A stretch of DNA of 64,000 bases from an uncultured Robiginitomaculum sp. (GCA_938015875.1 CALLXE010000006.1:1-64000), one strand, 5' to 3'; shown: positions 55,277-64,000, counted from the first letter of the stretch. Numbers and translations are program-made. Notes: generated from the sequence alone by a model not told the origin.

Positions 55277-56038
55277 ATGATTGATAATCCATTTGATTTG
55301 ACCGGTAAGCGCGCCCTTGTGACCGGCGCGAACACCGGATTGGGCCAAGGCATGGCTATCGCTCTGGCGAAAGCCGGCGCGGATATGGTTCTGGTCGGGC
55401 GCAGCAGCGCGGAGGATACGATAGCCGCCATCAAGGCGATGGGGCGAGAATGCCACCAAGTGCTCGCTGATTTGGGTGAGAGCAATAAGGTTGCTGCGGT
55501 GTTTTCTGAGGCCGAACAACTCGCCGGCCCGATTGACATTTTGGTCAATAATGCCGGCATTATCCGTCGCCAAGACGCGCTGGAATTTACCGAAGAAAAC
55601 TGGGACGACGTGATGAACGTCAATGTAAAATCCGTTTTTTTTCTCTCCCAAGCCTTTGCAAAATCCGCCGTCGCGCGCAAAGCCGGCGGTAAGATTATCA
55701 ACATCGCCTCTATGTTGTCCTATCAGGGCGGTATCAGGGTCGCGTCATATACAACCTCAAAATCCGGCGTAATGGGCTTAACCCGCATACTCGCCAATGA
55801 ATGGGGCGGGCACGGCATTAACGTCAACGCCATCGCGCCCGGATATTTTGCCACGAATAATACCAAGGCCTTACAAGCTGACCCGGAACGCAACGCCGCC
55901 ATTCTCGGCCGTATCCCGGCCGGCCATTGGGGCAAGCCGGAAGAACTCGGCGGCGCGGTTGTTTTCCTCGCGTCTGACGCGGCGAGCTATGTGCAGGGGG
56001 TAACGCTCCCGGTCGATGGCGGGTGGCTGGCGCGGTAG
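55277..56038 (+). CDS. kduD: 2-deoxy-D-gluconate 3-dehydrogenase/KDG-forming SDR
   Basis: The 253-residue short-chain dehydrogenase has TGANTGLG for NAD(P) binding, the catalytic Ser in NIASMLSYQGG, the YTTSK catalytic pair, and the KduD-specific stretches NAGIIRRQDA, NAIAPGYFATNNT and VDGGWLAR. KduD reduces 2,5-diketo-3-deoxygluconate to KDG after pectin or alginate-type oligouronate cleavage. A related role as reductase of the alginate monomer DEH is also possible. It has its own operator and is separated from the convergent uronate operon by the GH2 remnant. Confidence 0.9.
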   Translation: MIDNPFDLTGKRALVTGANTGLGQGMAIALAKAGADMVLVGRSSAEDTIAAIKAMGRECHQVLADLGESNKVAAVFSEAEQLAGPIDILVNNAGIIRRQDALEFTEENWDDVMNVNVKSVFFLSQAFAKSAVARKAGGKIINIASMLSYQGGIRVASYTTSKSGVMGLTRILANEWGGHGINVNAIAPGYFATNNTKALQADPERNAAILGRIPAGHWGKPEELGGAVVFLASDAASYVQGVTLPVDGGWLAR

Positions 56039-56079
56039 AGGTTTTGTGAATTTTGTGATATCAGGATTTGATGGAATAC

Positions 56080-56736
56080 TCAGCCGAACATCTCAAGCTT
56101 GATGGTTGCGCTTTGCTTTGAAACATCAGGCGTTTGTACGCGCACCTGTTTCAACCGATTTTCAGGCTTGGTCATGATCCATACATCACGGGTCAGGCCA
56201 CCATATTGGAAAAAATCCGCTTTTTGTGACGGAATGAGATTTAAATCGATGCCGTTATCCACGCGCACCAAGACGTCATTTATGCCGGCTTTGATTTGCT
56301 CGGTAATTTCAATCTCAAATCCTACATAGCCGCCGACATGATCGCCGGATTTTTTCCCGTTCACATATATTTGCGCTTTCATTTGCGCGGCTTCGAAATG
56401 CAGAAAGTAACGTTTGCCGTCTTCCGGGGTCAGCTTGATGCTTTTACGATACCATGACGCGTCGCGGCGATAGCCGGTAGTGACGTCGGTTGTATCATCG
56501 GCATTCCATGTATGGGGCAGGTCAACCGGTGTCCAACCGCTCATGGCGGAGGCTTCGGAAATATCGGAAACGGAGTTTTCCAAATATTGCTAATGCTCTG
56601 AGATTTTCTGCACGCTGCTTTCAATCGCAGTGACCCTGATTTTCCCGTCGATTACATGAGGCGTGGAATTACAAGCGATCAGTGCCAAGGTCGCCGTGCA
56701 CAAAAGCGCAGCCGCAAGTAATCTCAAATTTTTCAT
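56080..56736 (-). pseudogene. Broken GH2 glycosidase (beta-glucuronidase/galactosidase-like) remnant
   Basis: From the ATG at 56736 the frame encodes a lipoprotein signal with LIAC and 48 residues, then an in-frame TAG at 56592-56590. It continues in the same frame with the N-terminal sugar-binding domain of GH2 enzymes: WTPVDLPHTWN, GYRRDASWYRK, FEAAQMKAQIYVNG and QYGGLTRDVWI. It stops about 215 codons in, within the second domain; the catalytic barrel is missing. GH2 enzymes have 600-1000 residues. The 3' end is cut just before kduD, which suggests a deletion. The TAG could come from a CAG codon. It follows manD in the operon. Confidence 0.85.
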
Positions 56737-56829
56737 ATCAAACCCCCGTGTCGTTTTGCTCCGGATGTTTTTATCTCGGTAATGCGCAAGCCGGTTATGC
56801 GGCCCGGACTGTTATTTTATTTTTAGCCG

Positions 56830-58038
56830 CTACCAATTAAACATAGCGCCGTCTTCCAAGCGGTTGATTGGCAAATAGGCGCGTTTGTAAGGGTATTTCG
56901 CGGCCAATTCTTCGTTGATATCAACGCCGTGTCCGGGCGTATCACCGGGGAATAAATAGCCGTCTTTAAAACTATAGGCGTGAGGGAACACGTCGTCGGT
57001 TTTCTCTGTGTGGCGCATATATTCCTGCGTGCCGAAATTATAAATTGCCGTATCAAGGTGGACCGCTGCGCCAAGGCAAACCGGAGATAAATCCGTTGCG
57101 CCGTGAGAGCCGGAGCGGACATGGTGCATGGCCGCAAATTCGAAGATTTTTTTCAAATGCGAAATGCCGCCGGCGTGCACCACGGTTGATCTGATATAAT
57201 CAATCAAGCCTTCCTCAATCAGGGTTTTGCAATCCCATATCGAGTTAAACACTTCACCGACAGCCAGCGGCGTTGTCGTGTGCTGCCGGATCATGCGGTA
57301 TGCGTCTTGGTTCTCGGCCGGCACAGCATCCTCCAGCCAGAACAGAGAAAATTCTTCCAAAGATTTGCCGACTTTCGCAGCCTCAATAGGGGTGAGGCGG
57401 TGGTGGGCGTCATGGAGCAGGTGGACATCAAAACCGAATTTATCGCGCAATGTGTCGAATAATTTCGGGATGTGATTGATATATTTAGACGTGCTCCAGA
57501 TGTTTTCCGTCGGCAGGTTTCCGTTGGCAGGCTCGTAATACATTTTGTCTTTGGACACGCCATATGTTGACGACAGGCCCGGAATACCGGTCTGCGCGCG
57601 AATGGCTTTGTAGCCCATATCAAGATATTTCGCGACTTCATCCGTCGTCTCAGATATGTCTGCGCCATTGGCATGGCCGTAAACCATAACCCCGTCGCGG
57701 GATTTCCCGCCGAGCAATTCATAGAGCGGCATGTTGGCCGCCTTGGCTTTAATATCCCAAAGGGCGGTATCAATGGCGGCAATGGCCGTCATGGTGACAG
57801 CGCCCCGGCGCCAGTAACATCCGCGATATAAATATTGCCAAATGTCTTCAATCCGCCCGGCGTCTTTGCCGATCAGGGTCGGGGCAATATGATCATCAAT
57901 ATAGGAAACAACGGCCAGTTCGCGGCCGTTAAGCGTGCCGTCGCCAATGCCATAAATCCCTTCGTCCGTTTCAATCTTTACCGTGACAAAATTACGATCC
58001 GGACACGTGACAATCGTTTTAACATTGGTGATTTTCAT
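56830..58038 (-). CDS. manD: D-mannonate dehydratase, enolase superfamily (ManD type)
   Basis: The 402-residue protein matches the high-activity ManD of Novosphingobium and Caulobacter almost position for position. By my count Y159 lies in the active-site loop, D210 and H212 in [10 protein letters not shown], and metal-binding E235 (WLED) and E261 (AVGEVF). It dehydrates D-mannonate to 2-keto-3-deoxygluconate, replacing the unrelated UxuA. It is the fourth gene of the uronate operon and is preceded by a strong hairpin. Confidence 0.93.
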   Translation of the reverse strand: MKITNVKTIVTCPDRNFVTVKIETDEGIYGIGDGTLNGRELAVVSYIDDHIAPTLIGKDAGRIEDIWQYLYRGCYWRRGAVTMTAIAAIDTALWDIKAKAANMPLYELLGGKSRDGVMVYGHANGADISETTDEVAKYLDMGYKAIRAQTGIPGLSSTYGVSKDKMYYEPANGNLPTENIWSTSKYINHIPKLFDTLRDKFGFDVHLLHDAHHRLTPIEAAKVGKSLEEFSLFWLEDAVPAENQDAYRMIRQHTTTPLAVGEVFNSIWDCKTLIEEGLIDYIRSTVVHAGGISHLKKIFEFAAMHHVRSGSHGATDLSPVCLGAAVHLDTAIYNFGTQEYMRHTEKTDDVFPHAYSFKDGYLFPGDTPGHGVDINEELAAKYPYKRAYLPINRLEDGAMFNW

Positions 58039-58063
58039 AATGGTGCCGCCTCATCCGGATTGC

Positions 58064-58096
58064 AAGAAAAGGCGCGCGCGGAAACCCGCGCGCGCC
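58064..58096 (-). terminator. Terminator-like hairpin between kdgK and manD
   Basis: On the minus strand GGCGCGCGCGG and CCGCGCGCGCC form a perfect 11-base stem with a four-base loop, followed by TTTTCTTG. It lies inside the presumed operon, 16 bases after the kdgK stop, so it may be a partial terminator or a stabiliser of the upstream mRNA. Confidence 0.6.
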
Positions 58097-58111
58097 GAAA
58101 GTAAAGTCCGC

Positions 58112-59152
58112 TTAGCGCTGCACGCGCCCGGAGCCGTCGCCGCCCATCAGGGCTTCAACTTCTTTGCGGTTCACCCGGTTGAAATCGCCCAGAATGGAAT
58201 GCTTGAGGGCGGAACCCGCCACAGCAAATTCAAGGCTTTGTTGACGGTCTTCGTAAAGGTTCAGGCCGGCAATAAATGCGGACGCAAAGCTGTCACCGCC
58301 GCCGACGCGGTCAACAATGTCTGTCAGCTCATATTTCTTGGAGGACAAAAAGCCGTTTTTGCGATCCCGCATACACGCAGACCAGCCATTGATATTGGCG
58401 TTCACTGCTGCCCGCAGCGTAATCGCGATAGTGGACATGCCGGGGTAAATATCCAGAACTTTCTGAGACAGTTCTTCATATTTAGACAGATCCAAATGAC
58501 CGGAGCCGCTCTCGACGTCAACGTCCACTGAAATGCCGAGTGATTTTTGGCAATCCTCTTCATTGGCGATGCCGACATCAATATGTTTGACCAGGTCTTT
58601 CATCACTTCAGGGGCTGTCTTGCCATATTTCCACAATTTGCCGCGGAAGTTAAAATCACAGGATGTTGTCACGCCGGCTTTTTGCGCGGCCTTCACACAT
58701 TCCAGTGACAAATCAGCAGAGTCTTGTGACAGGGCCGGGGTGATGCCGGTAATATGCAGCCATTTTGCGCCCTTAAAGATTGTTTCCCAATCAAAATCAC
58801 CGACTTTGGCTTCGCAGATAGACGACGCCGCGCGGTCATAGATAACTTTGGACGCGCGCTGGTTTGCGCCTGTCTCAAGATAGTAAATCCCAACGCGTTC
58901 ACCGGACCGGCGCACATGGGACGTGTCGACGCCCAGAGCACGCAGTGAATTGATCGCGTTTTGACCAATATCATTATCAGGCAGAGCGGAGACGAAGCCG
59001 GCATCGAAACCATAATTGGACAGGGATACGGCAACATTGGCTTCGCCGCCGCCAAAGGTCGCCTCAAAAGACGGGCTTTGGAAAAAACGCTCATAACCGT
59101 TTGTGCGAAGGCGAAGCATAATTTCGCCGAAGGATAAAAATTTTTCAGACAT
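58112..59152 (-). CDS. kdgK: 2-keto-3-deoxygluconate kinase (PfkB family)
   Basis: The 346-residue sugar kinase has the PfkB signatures [13 protein letters not shown] near the N-terminus and [16 protein letters not shown] with the catalytic Asp near residue 291. The operon context (after uxuB, before manD) points to KDG as substrate, giving KDPG for the Entner-Doudoroff aldolase. The aldolase gene (eda) is not in the window. The start has GAGG upstream within the leader. Confidence 0.9.
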   Translation of the reverse strand: MSEKFLSFGEIMLRLRTNGYERFFQSPSFEATFGGGEANVAVSLSNYGFDAGFVSALPDNDIGQNAINSLRALGVDTSHVRRSGERVGIYYLETGANQRASKVIYDRAASSICEAKVGDFDWETIFKGAKWLHITGITPALSQDSADLSLECVKAAQKAGVTTSCDFNFRGKLWKYGKTAPEVMKDLVKHIDVGIANEEDCQKSLGISVDVDVESGSGHLDLSKYEELSQKVLDIYPGMSTIAITLRAAVNANINGWSACMRDRKNGFLSSKKYELTDIVDRVGGGDSFASAFIAGLNLYEDRQQSLEFAVAGSALKHSILGDFNRVNRKEVEALMGGDGSGRVQR

Positions 59153-59177
59153 TTAAGTCTCCTCAAGTTTGTTTGTT

Positions 59178-59200
59178 GCTGCAATCCCAAACATTGCAGC
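59178..59200 (-). repeat. Intercistronic hairpin between uxuB and kdgK
   Basis: GCTGCAAT and ATTGCAGC pair perfectly around a seven-base loop in the 66-base gap. No T-run follows, so it is more likely an mRNA processing or stability element than a terminator. Confidence 0.5.
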
Positions 59201-59218
59201 GAAATTAAAATAACTGCG

Positions 59219-60688
59219 TCAGGACGGTATGCCCTGAGCAGCGCCGGCGGCGTGAACCCCGCTCTTATTAATATTGTTGCACGCGGCCATAACGGAATCG
59301 CGCACGGCGGGGTTTTGCCCTATTTTTGAGGAAATTACCCGCGTTAAATCTAAAAATTCTCCCGCATATTCAGCCGGTGAAAGGGCCGGGTCCGGAAGGT
59401 CGTTTTCCATGGCAGTCAGAAACGCATCGGTTGGCGGATTGCCGGCCGCGCGGCGCGTGCGATTAAACTCAATCCAGCCGGCCAAAACAAAACAGGCGTG
59501 CTTCGCGATCTCGCCCTTTTTAAGATAATGCTCAATTACAGGCAGTATTCTCGCGGGTATCTTCCGGCTGCCATCATGGGAAATCTGTTCGAGCAAATGG
59601 CGAATATTCGGGTTTTCAAATCGCGCGCGGATTTTCGACCAATAATCCGGCAAGTCCATACCGTCCACGGCTGTCAGGGTCGGCAGCGTCTCCGTTTCAA
59701 TCAGGCTGCTGACAAAGCGCCGTAAATCCGGATCGTTAATGGCGTCCAAAACGGTTTCATGCCCCGCTAAGAGGCCCAGATATGTCAACGTGCTGTGCGC
59801 GCCGTTTAAAACGCGAAGCTTGGCTGTTTCATAGGCGTGAACGTCATTGGTTATAGTCGCGCCGGCGGCCGCCCAATCCGGGCGGTCATCGGGCAGGTTA
59901 TCCTCAATGATCCATTGGGCAAACGCTTCACGCTGTACGGGGGCTTTATCGATAAGACTTATGGCGGCCTCAACATCAGCCCAAACGCCGTCATCCGTGG
60001 CCGGCGTAATGCTGTCGACCATTGTGTTTGGAAAGCGAATATCATTTTCGATATGCGCTGCCAGGGCCGCGTCAAAGCTTTGTGCAAATTGAACGCAGAC
60101 GGCCTTAAGCTTGTCACCGTTTGCCGGCAGGTTGTCACAGCTGATCAATGTCAGGGGCGCGACGCCGCTGCTGTGACGCAGCGCGCAGGCGCGGACCAAA
60201 TATCCGATTGCAGACGCCGGCGCGTGGGGGTTTTCCAAGTCCGCTGCAATATGTGAATTGCTTTTGTCCAAATCTTCCCCGGAGGTCAGGGCGTAGCCTT
60301 TTTCCGTAATGGTCAGAGTGACAAATTTCGTACCCGGCGCGGTTAAAGCGTCCAAGGCCGCGGACGGATCGTCTTTGGCGCAGAGCGCTCTTTTTATCGA
60401 TCCGATAATGCGGTAGCTCGCCTCAACATCTTTGACGGCCAGCGTGTAAAGCCCGTCTTGCGCGGTCAGGTTTTGGGCCGTGTCCCGGCTGTTTAAAGAT
60501 ATGCCGCAAATGCCCCAATCCCCGCCGGAAATTTCCATGGCGCGGTCGGTAAATACGGCTTGATGGGCGCGGTGGAATGCGCCCGGGCCAATGTGGACAA
60601 TGCCAATGCCGGCGCCGCTCCTGTCATAACCGGGCGTAGCGACGGCTTCGCTGACTTGGGGCAGAGTTTTTGACGACAGGCGCGCCAT
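59219..60688 (-). CDS. uxuB: Fructuronate reductase (mannitol dehydrogenase family)
   Basis: The 489-residue protein is a long-chain polyol dehydrogenase with the N-terminal NAD-binding GIVHIGPGAFHRAHQAVF, ITEKGY, and the catalytic-domain stretch KLRVLNGAHSTL. Family members include mannitol dehydrogenase, tagaturonate reductase and fructuronate reductase. The operon with UxaC and ManD supports D-fructuronate to D-mannonate. Its ATG overlaps the TAA of uxaC (TAATG), so translation is coupled. Confidence 0.9.
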   Translation of the reverse strand: MARLSSKTLPQVSEAVATPGYDRSGAGIGIVHIGPGAFHRAHQAVFTDRAMEISGGDWGICGISLNSRDTAQNLTAQDGLYTLAVKDVEASYRIIGSIKRALCAKDDPSAALDALTAPGTKFVTLTITEKGYALTSGEDLDKSNSHIAADLENPHAPASAIGYLVRACALRHSSGVAPLTLISCDNLPANGDKLKAVCVQFAQSFDAALAAHIENDIRFPNTMVDSITPATDDGVWADVEAAISLIDKAPVQREAFAQWIIEDNLPDDRPDWAAAGATITNDVHAYETAKLRVLNGAHSTLTYLGLLAGHETVLDAINDPDLRRFVSSLIETETLPTLTAVDGMDLPDYWSKIRARFENPNIRHLLEQISHDGSRKIPARILPVIEHYLKKGEIAKHACFVLAGWIEFNRTRRAAGNPPTDAFLTAMENDLPDPALSPAEYAGEFLDLTRVISSKIGQNPAVRDSVMAACNNINKSGVHAAGAAQGIPS

Positions 60689-62124
60689 TATACTTTGCGC
60701 TCAAGACCAAGACTGTATGCGTCATTGGCTAAATTATAGGTCAGGTCGATACTGAGGCGTTCGGCTTCGGTCATGGTGATTTTATGCTCAGACACTAACA
60801 AGGCGAGGAAGTGACAATCCATACGGCGGGCCACATCGTGACGGGCCGGAACAGACAGAAATGCGCGTGTATCGTCATTAAACCCGGCCGTATTATAAAA
60901 ACCTGCCGTTTCTGTGACTTGGTCGCGAAAGCGCAGCATAGCCTGCGGGCTGTCATGGAACCACCAGGGCGGGCCAAGTTTCAGGCAGGGGTAGTGACCG
61001 GCCAGGGGCGCGAGTTCGCGGGCGTAATTGCTCTCATCTAAAGTAAACAGAATGACTTTAAGGCCGGGCTCATTACCATATTTCGACAAGAGCGGCTGAA
61101 GCGATTGTGTGTAATTAACCCGCATCGGAATGTCCGCCCCTTTATCTGCGCCATACCGGGCAAACAAAGGGGCGTTATGATTGCGATAACTGCCGGGATG
61201 AATTTGCAAGGTCATGCCGTCCGTAATCGACATGCCGGCCATTTCGGTGAGCATTTGCGCGCGAAACAACTCGGTCTGCTGCGCGGTCGCTTTACCCGAC
61301 AGGCATAAATCCAAAAGCTTTTGACATTCTACCTTGGGGAGATCCGCCGTTGCGGCGGTCGGATGACCGTGATCCGTGGCCGTAGCGCGGCCGACTTTGC
61401 GGAAATATTCGCGGCGCGCGCGCATGGCGTCCAAATAACCGTTCCACTCGCGTGTGTTAAAGCCGGTCAACCCTGAGAGCGTGTCAAGATTGCCGGCAAA
61501 TTGCGGTTTGTCTGCGTCAATGCAGTCGTCGGGACGAAATGTTGTAATCACGCGCCGGGCATAGTCTGTACAGTCCAGAGCGGCGTGATGTTTCAGATCG
61601 TCCAGCGCGCCTTCAGTGGTTGCGATTAAATCGATGTTGAATCGATCCAAAAGCGCGCGCGGCTTAAAGTCGTCTGACTTAATTTGCCCGTCAATCAAAT
61701 CGTAAATCGCGTCCGCTGTATCCGGGCCAAACGCTTCCGTTGCGCCAAAGACATCATAGAAAACATGGTCCATCCACAGGCGCGTCGGTGTGCCGGCAAA
61801 CAGATAGTAATGCTTGGCAAATGTCGCCCAAATTTTGCGCGGGTCTGTCTCGGCCGGGCTTCCGTCTTTTGACGATACGCCCAAATCAACAAGCGAAATC
61901 CCTTGGCTGTAAAGCATACGCAAAAGATAATGGTCCGGGACAATGAGAAGGTCGGCCGGTGTGTCGAAGTTTTCATTACCCGAAAACCAAGACGGATCTG
62001 TATGTCCGTGAGGGCTGATGATCGGCAGGTCTTTGACCCGGGCGTAAAGTGCGCGGGCAATGTCACGCTGTGCAGGCAGGGCCGGGAACAGTCGGTCAGG
62101 ATGCAATAATTTGTCGTGTGTCAT
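60688..62124 (-). CDS. uxaC: Uronate isomerase
   Basis: The 478-residue protein is UxaC of the amidohydrolase superfamily: ISPHGHTDPSWF with the metal-binding HxH near the N-terminus, HYYLFAGTPTRLWMDH, and LKLGPPWWFHDSP near the C-terminus. It converts D-glucuronate to D-fructuronate (and galacturonate to tagaturonate). It is the first gene of the uronate operon and is divergent from the GntR regulator across the operator region. Confidence 0.95.
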   Translation of the reverse strand: MTHDKLLHPDRLFPALPAQRDIARALYARVKDLPIISPHGHTDPSWFSGNENFDTPADLLIVPDHYLLRMLYSQGISLVDLGVSSKDGSPAETDPRKIWATFAKHYYLFAGTPTRLWMDHVFYDVFGATEAFGPDTADAIYDLIDGQIKSDDFKPRALLDRFNIDLIATTEGALDDLKHHAALDCTDYARRVITTFRPDDCIDADKPQFAGNLDTLSGLTGFNTREWNGYLDAMRARREYFRKVGRATATDHGHPTAATADLPKVECQKLLDLCLSGKATAQQTELFRAQMLTEMAGMSITDGMTLQIHPGSYRNHNAPLFARYGADKGADIPMRVNYTQSLQPLLSKYGNEPGLKVILFTLDESNYARELAPLAGHYPCLKLGPPWWFHDSPQAMLRFRDQVTETAGFYNTAGFNDDTRAFLSVPARHDVARRMDCHFLALLVSEHKITMTEAERLSIDLTYNLANDAYSLGLERKV

Positions 62125-62174
62125 GTCAATTTATATCCAAAGCCTACGCCCATGACTATGCCGAAAACTGAAAA

Positions 62175-62212
62175 ATTGGTCAAGCCAATAATGCATCCCG
62201 GTCTTCATTGGT
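62175..62212. promoter_or_regulatory. GntR/UxuR-like operator between uxaC and the regulator gene
   Basis: ATTGGT-CAA-GCCAAT at 62175-62189 differs from the kduD core site by one arm base. A lone ATTGGT half-site follows at 62207-62212, 32 bases away, about three helical turns. The position suits control of the operon and autoregulation. Confidence 0.6.
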
Positions 62213-62291
62213 CAGTATTATTTACTTGATGAGATTTAGAGTCTATCAAGACAATTACAGGGCCTGCAGACGCCCGGCATTGGGAGCCATC

Positions 62292-63041
62292 ATGAAAACG
62301 CAACGATTGTATAAGCATGTCGCAGACAAGCTTTTGAGCACTATTGAAACAGGGAATTACCCGGTCGGCGCGCGCTTGCCGGCGGAACGGGAATTGGCAT
62401 TGGAATTTAATGTGTCCCGGCCGACTATTCGCGAAGCCATGATAGCACTGGAAATTGCCGGCAAGGTTGAGGTGCGTAAAGGCTCCGGCGTTTATGTCAT
62501 TGATGACCACGGCGAGGCCGGCCGCATGCTTGAGCTGGATATCGGTCCGTTTGAACTGACCCAAGCGCGCATCCTGATCGAGAGCGAGGCCGCGGGTTTG
62601 GCTGCGACCATGATTTCTGAGACAGAGCTGGCGCAGCTTGAGAGTATTGTCCAAGCGATGATCGCAGAGAATGAAGGCGAGAATACCGGGGAGCTTGCCG
62701 ATAAAGATTTTCATTTGCTGATTGCGTCTGCGACGCGCAATTCGGCCATTGCATCGATTGTCGAAGATTTATGGAATATGCGTGAAAGCTCTGCGCTGAC
62801 CCGTACCATGTATGACACGGTTCGTATGACCGGGGTTCGCCCCGCTATTGATGAGCATTGGGCAATCTATAACGCGCTGAAAGACGGTAATGCTGAAGGC
62901 GCGCGTCAGGCGATGCGGGATCATCTGTCCCGCGTTATTGAGACGATGCTGATGGCGACAGAAATTGAAGCCGTTCAGGAAGCTAAGCGTAAAGTGTCTA
63001 AAAATCACGGGCGCTTCATGGAAGCGTTAAAGAAAATCTAG
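62292..63041 (+). CDS. GntR/FadR-subfamily regulator, probable uronate repressor
   Basis: The 249-residue protein has an N-terminal winged helix (about 5-72) with GARLPAERELALEFNVSRPTIREAM and a C-terminal FCD ligand domain with the metal-binding Asp and His residues (DKDFHLLIASATRN, DEHWAIYNALKDGN, ARQAMRDHL). This is the layout of UxuR, ExuR and KdgR-type regulators. The ATG at 62292 has GGGAG upstream. Its place divergent from uxaC and the shared sites make it the likely repressor of the uronate regulon, relieved by a uronate or KDG-type ligand (inferred). Confidence 0.87.
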   Translation: MKTQRLYKHVADKLLSTIETGNYPVGARLPAERELALEFNVSRPTIREAMIALEIAGKVEVRKGSGVYVIDDHGEAGRMLELDIGPFELTQARILIESEAAGLAATMISETELAQLESIVQAMIAENEGENTGELADKDFHLLIASATRNSAIASIVEDLWNMRESSALTRTMYDTVRMTGVRPAIDEHWAIYNALKDGNAEGARQAMRDHLSRVIETMLMATEIEAVQEAKRKVSKNHGRFMEALKKI

Positions 63042-63072
63042 GCCTGCGCGGGATTAAGTTCCCGTGGGATTA

Positions 63073-64000
63073 TCACTTAACCTCAATTCCCGCGTCCATC
63101 ATGCGCAACATGCCTTCGCCGGCCAGCAGAAACGCTCCGGCGCCGTAAAACTGGGTTTCGTCCGCAGAGACTTTATCCGGCGCGTAACCGACCTGCTGCA
63201 CCCATCCGACCATACCGTCGGGTTTGACCGTATCATTCAGAGCCGTCCAGCCCTTGACCACATGGGGTAAGTAAGTCTCTTTATCCAGTGTGCCGTTGGC
63301 GACGCCCCATGCAAGACCGGCCACAAAGAAGGCGCTGCCCGAACTTTCTTTAACGGGATAGAGCTCTCCGGCGTCCAGTGACACGGCCCAGAGACCGTCA
63401 TCGCGTTGCAGCGTAATTAATTTGGCGGCCATTGTTTTATAGAGATCGATATAACGCTCGCGCGATGGGTAGTCTGCCGGAAGGTCATCAATAACATCGG
63501 CAATGCCGGTAAAGACCCATCCGTTACCGCGGCTCCAATAAATCTTTTTTCCGTTATCTTCGCGGCGATCAAAAAAGCGGCTGTCGCGCAAAAAGAGCCC
63601 GGCATCTTCATCAAACAAATAGTCAACGGTGGTCCAAAACTCCGCATCGGAAAAATCAAGATATTTCGGATCGCCGGTAATCTTACTCAACTTGGTCAGA
63701 ACAGGCGGAGCCATAAACAAGGCGTCTGCCCAGCACCAGCGTTTAAGGCATTCGTGGGAGTAGCCCGGCTCTGTGCTTTTCGGGCCAAAATCAAGGGAGA
63801 CATCGGACGGGTCAGCTATAATTTTGTCAAAGGTCTCTTGAGTAGGCTTAATCATTGCGGGGTCTTCATAGCGATCGTAAAGCGCCATATAATATTGACC
63901 GACTACGTGGTCATCGGCGTGATAAAGCCGATCTTCGAGACGGTAACCTTGGCCTTTGGCGAAGTCTTTCAGAAATTTAAAATAGCGGGCATTGTCAGTG
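63073..64000 (-). CDS. GH88/GH105 unsaturated uronyl hydrolase, cut by the window edge
   Basis: The C-terminal 309 or so residues of an (alpha/alpha)6 hydrolase are visible; the frame continues to position 64000 with HADDHVVGQYYMALYDRYED, so the N-terminus lies outside. The DDHVVGQ block, the WCWADALFMAPPVL segment, WSRGNGWVFTGIADV and AFFVAGLAWGVANG fit the GH105/GH88 families. These remove the unsaturated uronate from oligosaccharides made by lyases, for example from pectin or ulvan, and so feed KduD and KdgK. It converges with the GntR gene. Confidence 0.85.
   Translation of the reverse strand, partial: TDNARYFKFLKDFAKGQGYRLEDRLYHADDHVVGQYYMALYDRYEDPAMIKPTQETFDKIIADPSDVSLDFGPKSTEPGYSHECLKRWCWADALFMAPPVLTKLSKITGDPKYLDFSDAEFWTTVDYLFDEDAGLFLRDSRFFDRREDNGKKIYWSRGNGWVFTGIADVIDDLPADYPSRERYIDLYKTMAAKLITLQRDDGLWAVSLDAGELYPVKESSGSAFFVAGLAWGVANGTLDKETYLPHVVKGWTALNDTVKPDGMVGWVQQVGYAPDKVSADETQFYGAGAFLLAGEGMLRMMDAGIEVK

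Noticed and set aside
55277-56038. Assignment of the SDR as a dedicated alginate DEH reductase
   Set aside because: The KduD-specific motifs are stronger evidence; DEH reduction remains only a possible side role.
56080-56736. An active GH2 enzyme or separate carbohydrate-binding protein
   Set aside because: An in-frame TAG precedes the domain and the catalytic barrel is absent.
58064-58096. GC hairpins in the uronate operon as parts of a CRISPR or REP array
   Set aside because: They are single, unrelated stems without repeated copies.

Overview
The window looks like a chromosomal segment of a marine, prosthecate-type alphaproteobacterium (Caulobacterales/Maricaulales, Hyphomonadaceae-like). 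The taxon is an inference. It rests on a CcrM-type GANTC methyltransferase, a DivL-type pseudo-kinase with tyrosine in place of the phospho-histidine, a CtrA-like half-site, an Irr-type iron box, and DUF1134 (EipA) and UrcA family proteins. Base composition is moderate (roughly half G+C). I saw no rRNA, tRNA, CRISPR array, prophage or insertion sequence.

Layout. 0-10 kb: an unassigned GC-rich stretch, a family 2 glycosyltransferase with a small membrane protein, ccrM, a lone sdhB, an acyltransferase, an ArsC-like protein, a TM-helix channel-like protein, zapE and creD. 10-18.2 kb: dps behind an Irr-type box, an 885-residue hybrid histidine kinase, a LysR regulator with trxB, a PL7 alginate lyase lipoprotein, an ELM1-family protein and greA. 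18.6-25.3 kb: an UrcA protein, carB and carA separated by a convergent M48 protease, and a GatB/YqeY protein. 25.5-34.5 kb: a BCCT transporter, a SHOCT protein, an FAD oxidoreductase, a pair of acyl-CoA dehydrogenases, a cupin, dapE and an EipA-like lipoprotein. 34.6-41 kb: a TonB siderophore receptor with a Fur-like box, ispG, dapD and an M19 dipeptidase. 41-46 kb: an aa3 oxidase operon ctaC-ctaD-X-ctaB-Y-ctaG. 46-56 kb: tldD, ihfB, mscL, divL, a CPA1 antiporter, an LptM-like lipoprotein with lysA, and kduD. 56-64 kb: a uronate operon uxaC-uxuB-kdgK-manD followed by a broken GH2 gene, with a divergent GntR/FadR regulator and a GH88/GH105 gene that runs off the right end.

How genes work together. 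UxaC, UxuB, ManD and KdgK form the route glucuronate to fructuronate to mannonate to KDG to KDPG; KduD feeds KDG from unsaturated uronates. GH88/105 and the distant PL7 lyase would supply the sugars. ATTGGT-N3/4-(A/G)CCAAT inverted repeats lie in front of the PL7 gene, in front of kduD and between uxaC and the GntR gene. This suggests one regulon spanning more than 40 kb.

The most unusual item is X in the oxidase operon (42817-43506). It is an intact 229-residue protein built from CoxI-like helices VI, VII and X-XII behind a signal-like N-terminus. It lacks most haem and CuB ligands and its stop codon overlaps the ctaB start. I found no family to assign it to and treat it as the leading candidate for something undescribed.
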